NCBI RefSeq assembly: GCF_040954835.1
Contig: NW_027168341.1
Coordinates: 186,001 to 250,000, forward strand
Source: Lepisosteus oculatus
Lineage: Eukaryota; Chordata; Actinopteri; Semionotiformes; Lepisosteidae
Length of the DNA stretch: 64,000 nt
Direction: 5' to 3'
A program made the position numbers and the translations under genes. Shown in pieces: positions 59,300-64,000 of the stretch (positions are counted from its first letter, which is position 1; every line of letters starts with the position of its first letter). A model generated the notes under the pieces. It made no database searches and was not told the DNA's origin. It saw only the letters and a list, made by a program, of their open reading frames with translations.

Positions 59300-62011
59300 G
59301 GGGCTTCAGCTTTTTCGTGCTTAATATGGTGCGCTGTGGCCACGGCAGATATGGGATCTATAAAAGCCGAAAATTCTCCGATCATTGCCTGACACAGCTC
59401 CTCAAAGCTATTACAGACCTCAGGTCCTTGTCTAGACATCCACTCGTGGACCGCTCGGCTGGTAGTTTTCCTTACTAACATAGCCTTTTCCTGTTCGGAC
59501 GCTTCGGGCATAAACTGCAAAGTATATCTCAGCTCATCAATGTAGGTCTCCACATTATTCCCTGACACTGTCGGGTCAAACCTTTCTACATCTTTGGCTA
59601 ACTGCCTCAGGGAGTGGAGGTTAATTTTTACAGTTTCTCCGTGGGCAGGGAGACGGCCGTGATCAGGAGCAGGGGGTCTATGCCTGAATTGAATCGCCCT
59701 TGCGTCTCGCGCAGGACTCGGCGATCTCCCCCATGCCGATCCGACCACAGACCCTGGCCGGGAGAAACCTCCTGGGTGAGCGCTCCGGGCTGCTAGGTGG
59801 GCTGGCATGTAAGTGGGATCTAGCCTGTTTTGCTTCCAGTACGGCAGCATCTAACTCCTTTTGCCTTTCCTGGCTGAGCTCATTTAAACTCTCAATTTCT
59901 TTTTCTTTTTCTTTTAAGCTCGCTTCTAGGTCTCTCCTAGCTACCTCAGCCGCAGTTTCTCTAGCAGACAGGTCATCTAATTTACCTAAAACTTCCCTGA
60001 GTCTGTCTTCACTTTCCTCACTTTTCACTCTCTTTTCTCTGATTATATCCAACAACTCAACTCGCTCCGCCTTATATCTTTCTAGCTTTCCCTGAAGCGT
60101 TTGAAACTTTGTCAGCTCGGACAAAGACAGTTCCAGCTGTTTAGCTAGATTTAAGGCGAAACTAGATAGGACCTGAACTGCGTTCACAGACCCTCCTGTG
60201 TTAAGCTGGTTCGCTACCTTAGCTACTAAATCTACTTGCAGCTTCTCAATATCATCAAAGTTCAACTTTTCGATACCGCTCCAGTAACCAGGATTGTCGT
60301 CGCTAGAAATAGTACTTATAAGCGACTCCACTTCAGACATTTTAGCAGCCATTGTCATTACGTCAGAGAAACTTTAAGAGTATTACTTTTTTTCCTTTTA
60401 CCAAAATACAGTATGGAATCTAAACACCCGAGCAGATGGATTTCCAATCAGCACACGTTACACTAAACGCTAGAAAACAGGGGGATTTCTTTACGCAGTT
60501 ATCAGCACACCCGGTATTCGCGTATAAAAGCCACGGTGCTGTGCTGAACTTGAACTCACAGCAACATCAGTTATTCTGTGCGATTGAGTCTCATTTCATT
60601 CTAAACTCGCCCACCCAGGGACGCCATTAAATGTAGTGGTTTGATGGGTTTACTGAGACACTTATTAATTGTAGCAGTAATCACGAGGTTGTTCGTTGGG
60701 GCTTTTAGAAAATCAATCGCCAGAACAACTAACAACGCACACACACGGGTTCAATACACGAGATACATTTATTAATATAAATTGTGCACCAAACATATAC
60801 TAGTCTGCCTGGATACGAGCGGCAGACCTTACTGTGAGGGTTATCAATATACAAGATATATAATCTCGAAGAGATGCAAACACAAAGAGATACACAACAG
60901 AGAATATATGTCAATATATATCGTTCGGTTACCAAATCGCTAATCAGTGTTATTACCCATTGTTACTCTAAACTCGGAAGTAAATACATTACTCATGAAT
61001 TAAATTGATAACAACTTGTGTTGAGGTACAATTGAATTCTCGAGACGCAATGTAGAACATGGGGTTAACTTATCCACTGTGTATGGATTTGGAATTTCCC
61101 GGCACGAACACCAAACCAGCTGACAAGCTCTGTTGCAGCCTCTGTTCCAGCGGTTGTCCAATGGGCGTTGTGTCGGCGTCCTCTGGCTACCAGCCAACCA
61201 GTCAAGGTGCAGCTCGGAGTAGGACGGGCGGAGGAATCTGACTGCGGCGCGCAGGGCAGTCGTTGCTCCGAGGGGATCTACCAGCAGTCCGGCTGGCTAG
61301 TAGAAAGTCTCTATGCACAGAGTGTGACCGCGAGTCCTCACAAGTCACTCTTTTGCCTGGGAAGAAACTGGTTCGTTCCCGGTCCAGCGCTGCTTCTGAA
61401 TAAGCTATTCAGGTTGTCGATGAGGGTCCAACTGTAGGCTGCCGTTGATCAAACGGAGCATTCACGTTAGTAGAATTCTGAGTACGTACGGGATGCTTGG
61501 CCTCGCGCTTAGAACAAAGTCCAAGTCCCTATGCAGACAACAGCAGTTGTCACGTGATTGTCTCTGAGGATGCGCGAAAATGGCCAAGGAGAGCCCCGAT
61601 CTGAGCTTGCGCTCCCTTTTTGACCAAGACACAGATGTGTGCTGATTGGTTGAGAGTTTGGCGGGCATTGGAGACCCACGTGGTATTACCACGCCCTGCC
61701 AGTCCCTGATTGGTTGGTCAAGGTGAGATATAAGTCACTTACTCTTGACACTTAAGAATGCAGTCCAGATGTCCATTCAGCACTCCCTAGACAGATAGGC
61801 GCCAATGGATGACCATTGATCATGATAGCCAGGCTTAGCTAAGTGCATCCCTGTCTGGGAGCTGTTCCCTATCAAAAGAAAACAACTTAAATCAGTCTGC
61901 ATGAATACTTTCTCTGTGGCTGCACCACAGAGATGGGGGGTGAGATGGGGCTTCATTTAGGACAGCATACCAACGCTTAATTCTGTCTTATTAACAAGCA
62001 TTGCCGCTACA
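59300..62011 (-). mobile_element. Truncated LTR retroelement (fossil): 5' LTR, primer site, gag remains
   Basis: Minus strand, from right to left: LTR 60632-62011 (TGTAGCGGCAATGC ... CACTACA), 5 bp, primer-binding site at 60609-60626 complementary to the 3' end of tRNA-Asn plus CCA, then gag-like coding remains at about 59330-60353. The gag product has a long helical, probably coiled-coil part and a capsid-like part. Everything beyond gag (pol, second LTR) is absent, and the gag frame is broken at least once. The LTR is diverged from the copies at 1-1382 and 40591-42074, so I take it for a related older subfamily. Ty3/gypsy or ERV-like origin is unresolved. Confidence 0.85.
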
Positions 62012-62029
62012 CTTGTATCCCAACTTTTG

Positions 62030-62270
62030 CAACTCGCAACTGAAAACCCACTGAAGCTAAGCAGGTGTGAGCCAGGTCAGTACCAGGATGAGGGTGAGCT
62101 ACAGGGAAAAACAAAGCTTCCAGCTGGAAGTGGTGTTAATGGGCGCTCACTCTGAGGTCTGTACGGGTCCCAATGTCCCAATATAGTGACGGAGAAGCTG
62201 TGTTGGAAAAAGGGCGCTGTCTTTTGGATGAGATGTAAAACCGAGGTCATAGTGCTCTGTGGTCATTAAA
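62030..62270 (+). mobile_element. 5S-derived SINE
   Basis: Plus-strand copy: GAAGCTAAGCAGGTGTGAGCC then GGTCAGTACCAGGATGAGG, as in the complement of 53770-54010. It belongs to the inverted duplicate of 53395-54010. Confidence 0.75.
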
Positions 62271-62529
62271 AATGACCACCAAAACCTTTGACAAAAGCTC
62301 TTGGTAATTGATGGTCTTCAATAATGCTTCTCCTTTAGGTACATTTTAAATCAGCTGAAAAATGCTGTGAAATGGGGGGGCACTTCAGGCCAGTGTAGGA
62401 TTTGGGTTACAAGAACTATGAAACTGCACGAGAAAGCCCGTACACTGAATTACACGGCTTTCTATTCAAAGGACAAAAGAAATTCCCTGAGCTTGATTTT
62501 TTGCAGCACAGAGAGGACCACTGTTGTGA
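62271..62529. repeat. Inverted relative of 53492-53770
   Basis: It matches the flank between the SINE and tRNA-Ile on the opposite strand at 53.5-53.8 kb (for example GAAAGCCCGTACACTGAATTAC). No gene. Confidence 0.75.
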
Positions 62530-62603
62530 GGTCGGTTAGCTCAGTTGGTTAGATGGTGGTGCTAGTAACGCCAAGGTTGCGGGTTTGAGCCGCGTACGGG
62601 CCA
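62530..62603 (+). tRNA. tRNA-Ile-like body with anticodon AGT
   Basis: 74 nt; the body matches tRNA-Ile(AAT) at 53418-53491, but the anticodon loop is CTAGTAA, so the anticodon is AGT (Thr). The acceptor GGTCGGT/ACGGGCC pairs with GT and one weak position. T4 follows at 62608. Pseudogene or mischarging candidate. Confidence 0.8.
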
Positions 62604-63280
62604 GGTCCTTTTCTCCTCTCTTACCAAAGCTGTTAGGTTCCTTTCCGTGGTGAGATGGGTTGTCATGCAACGCTGCCACATAGCGCCGACAGACAAGAGT
62701 GTTGCGGGAGAAGCGAAATGTGTTTGAAGATTTAAGAGTGTCTTAGGTGCAGCCAAAATCAAGTGTCACAAATGCAAGTGGTTGGATTTCCATTGTTTAA
62801 TATGGTAAAAATAAGCGGAAGTAATCTGCCGGTCCGGCACAGTCTGCCATGCTTTTGTCATTTACTGTAAAGTGGTATTGAACTGGGTGTCGAACTGGAG
62901 CCTCACCATTTGCATATGTGAGGCTCCAGTTATACATCGAGTGTCACATTAAATGACAAAAATGAAGAGAGTTAAAGCAGCTGGAGAGGTTTTCTTACAA
63001 CTTTTGAGCTGACACAGTTTTGGAAAATGTTTCCTTCACGCTGCACTGTACAACATAGGCAGCCAAGAGTCTCCAAAACAAAACAGAATTGACAGATAGG
63101 AGAAAATTCCCACTCGTCCTGAAGTTCCCAAAATCAAGCACTGAGCGTAAACAAAGTGTCTAAGTAGCGTGGGAATGCTAACCCTAACCCTAGCGTAAAA
63201 AGATGAGTCAAAGTAACGTCTAATCGGATTAGTTTCCTTAGAGCTGGTTCAGAGTTTGCTGAAGAGTTTACCCAGTGGGC
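62604..63280. repeat. Inverted relative of 55737-56409
   Basis: It continues the duplicate from the tRNA-Ile flank. It includes ATTTGCAT (octamer complement) near 62910 and CTAACCCTAACCCTA near 63179. No gene. Confidence 0.75.
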
Positions 63281-64000
63281 ACTGATTCGGCGAAAATACG
63301 GCTATACGTATATATACGTCGCCTCGACGTATAATCAAAGTCGAATTGCAACCGTAAAATCGACGACATTAATAAACGCATATATAACGTCGAAAACACA
63401 TCTAACACAGTGCCTGAGGCTTTTTACTGTATGTATCGTGTGTGCCGCAACTAGGAGTATACGGCACTCTGCACAGTGTACGAAGTAAATTATTTTCGCA
63501 GTAATTAATTTACACGTGTATAATAAATATAGTAAATATAATAAATTAATTACTGCGAAAATTACTTCGTACACTGTGCAGAGTGCCGTATACTCCTAGG
63601 TAAGTTAGGTACATCTTTTTGCCCAAAACTGAAGGGGCGACATTCCTCCCTCCCCCCGTGATGCCAGGCCTGTCCCCATCCTATTCCATAATGTCATTAT
63701 ACTGTATATAATACCATACAACAGTGACCGATCCTTACTAACTGCATGCGTTAAAATTGCACATCAGCTCATAGCAGGGGGCACATAGCCGCGATGTATT
63801 ATCAATGTTAAATTTCAACCATAATATCGACAACATTAATAAACGCATACGTTGAGAAAATATCGAACCCAGCATATTTTCCGGTTATATACCACAATGC
63901 ATTGCTAGTATTCCTTGGTCACCATTTTGGACACGTTTTTCAAACGTAGAAGTATATCCGCAAATATCTCAGCAATCCTCTTTTGACGAGTAAGTATGAA
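63281..64000. other. AT-rich terminal segment
   Basis: It holds the palindrome and two copies of a short motif, CATTAATAAACGCATA, at about 63366 and 63834, each near GTCGA or TCGA steps. It may be parts of an unrecognised element. No gene is supported. Confidence 0.5.
63451..63599. repeat. Near-perfect palindrome
   Basis: Left arm 63451-63512 and right arm about 63542-63599 are reverse complements apart from a 4-base AATT present only in the left arm. A loop of about 30 bp of AT-rich DNA lies between. The arms begin and end with CTAGGAGTATACGG. No coding content. Confidence 0.9.

Noticed and set aside
59614-60095. Plus-strand open frame of 131 codons at 59.7-60.1 kb
   Set aside because: It is the opposite strand of the gag-like remains of the LTR fossil.

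Overview
The window looks like part of a fish genome, probably a ray-finned fish. The 5S rRNA starts GCTTACGGCC and the U1 and U4 snRNAs are vertebrate-like. The mobile DNA also fits: Tx1-group and L2-like LINEs, a Tc1 element, 5S-derived SINEs and LTR elements. I see no ordinary host protein-coding gene. The only convincing proteins belong to transposable elements; the host content is RNA genes.

Layout. (1) 1-1382: an LTR on the minus strand, inserted in the 3' end of a tRNA-Thr gene. (2) 1383-1849: an inverted copy of the tRNA-Thr/tRNA-Ser block at 57.6-58.1 kb, ending inside the D-arm of tRNA-Ser. (3) 1850-19793: five tandem units of about 2.69-2.73 kb. Each has a 5S rRNA gene on the minus strand and a U1 snRNA gene on the plus strand. 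The U1 promoters carry an exact octamer plus a ZNF143/Staf-like site, and U1 is followed by a 3' box. U1 is complete in units 1, 3 and 4. In units 2 and 5 it is split by a Tx1-like LINE (6908-11725 and 19794-23100) at nearly the same U1 position. Copy 1 lacks the first part of ORF1 but has an open ORF2. Copy 2 has a whole ORF1 but is cut off in ORF2, where the array ends. (4) 23.1-26.4 kb: AT-rich DNA and a 95-bp minisatellite. (5) 26.4-63 kb: a dense, repeatedly duplicated tRNA cluster of about 30 genes, pseudogenes and fragments (Arg, Thr, Val, Glu, His, Phe, Pro, Ala, Ser, Gly, Asn, Ile and a Met-like gene), with one U4 snRNA gene and a U4 relic. (6) Inside it lie an L2-like LINE relic, a Tc1 relic, a 1484-bp LTR insertion whose empty site is preserved in a duplicate, and a truncated LTR element with gag remains and a tRNA-Asn primer site. 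(7) 47-53 kb is AT-rich and without genes. (8) The right end holds a long, nearly perfect palindrome.

The main theme is a genome neighbourhood of small-RNA genes (5S, U1, U4, tRNAs). Its repeats feed both host dosage and specialised parasites: the LINE uses U1 as its landing site, the SINEs have 5S-derived heads, and one LTR element appears primed by tRNA-Asn. Coordinates of unit and duplication edges were read by eye and may be off by a few bases.
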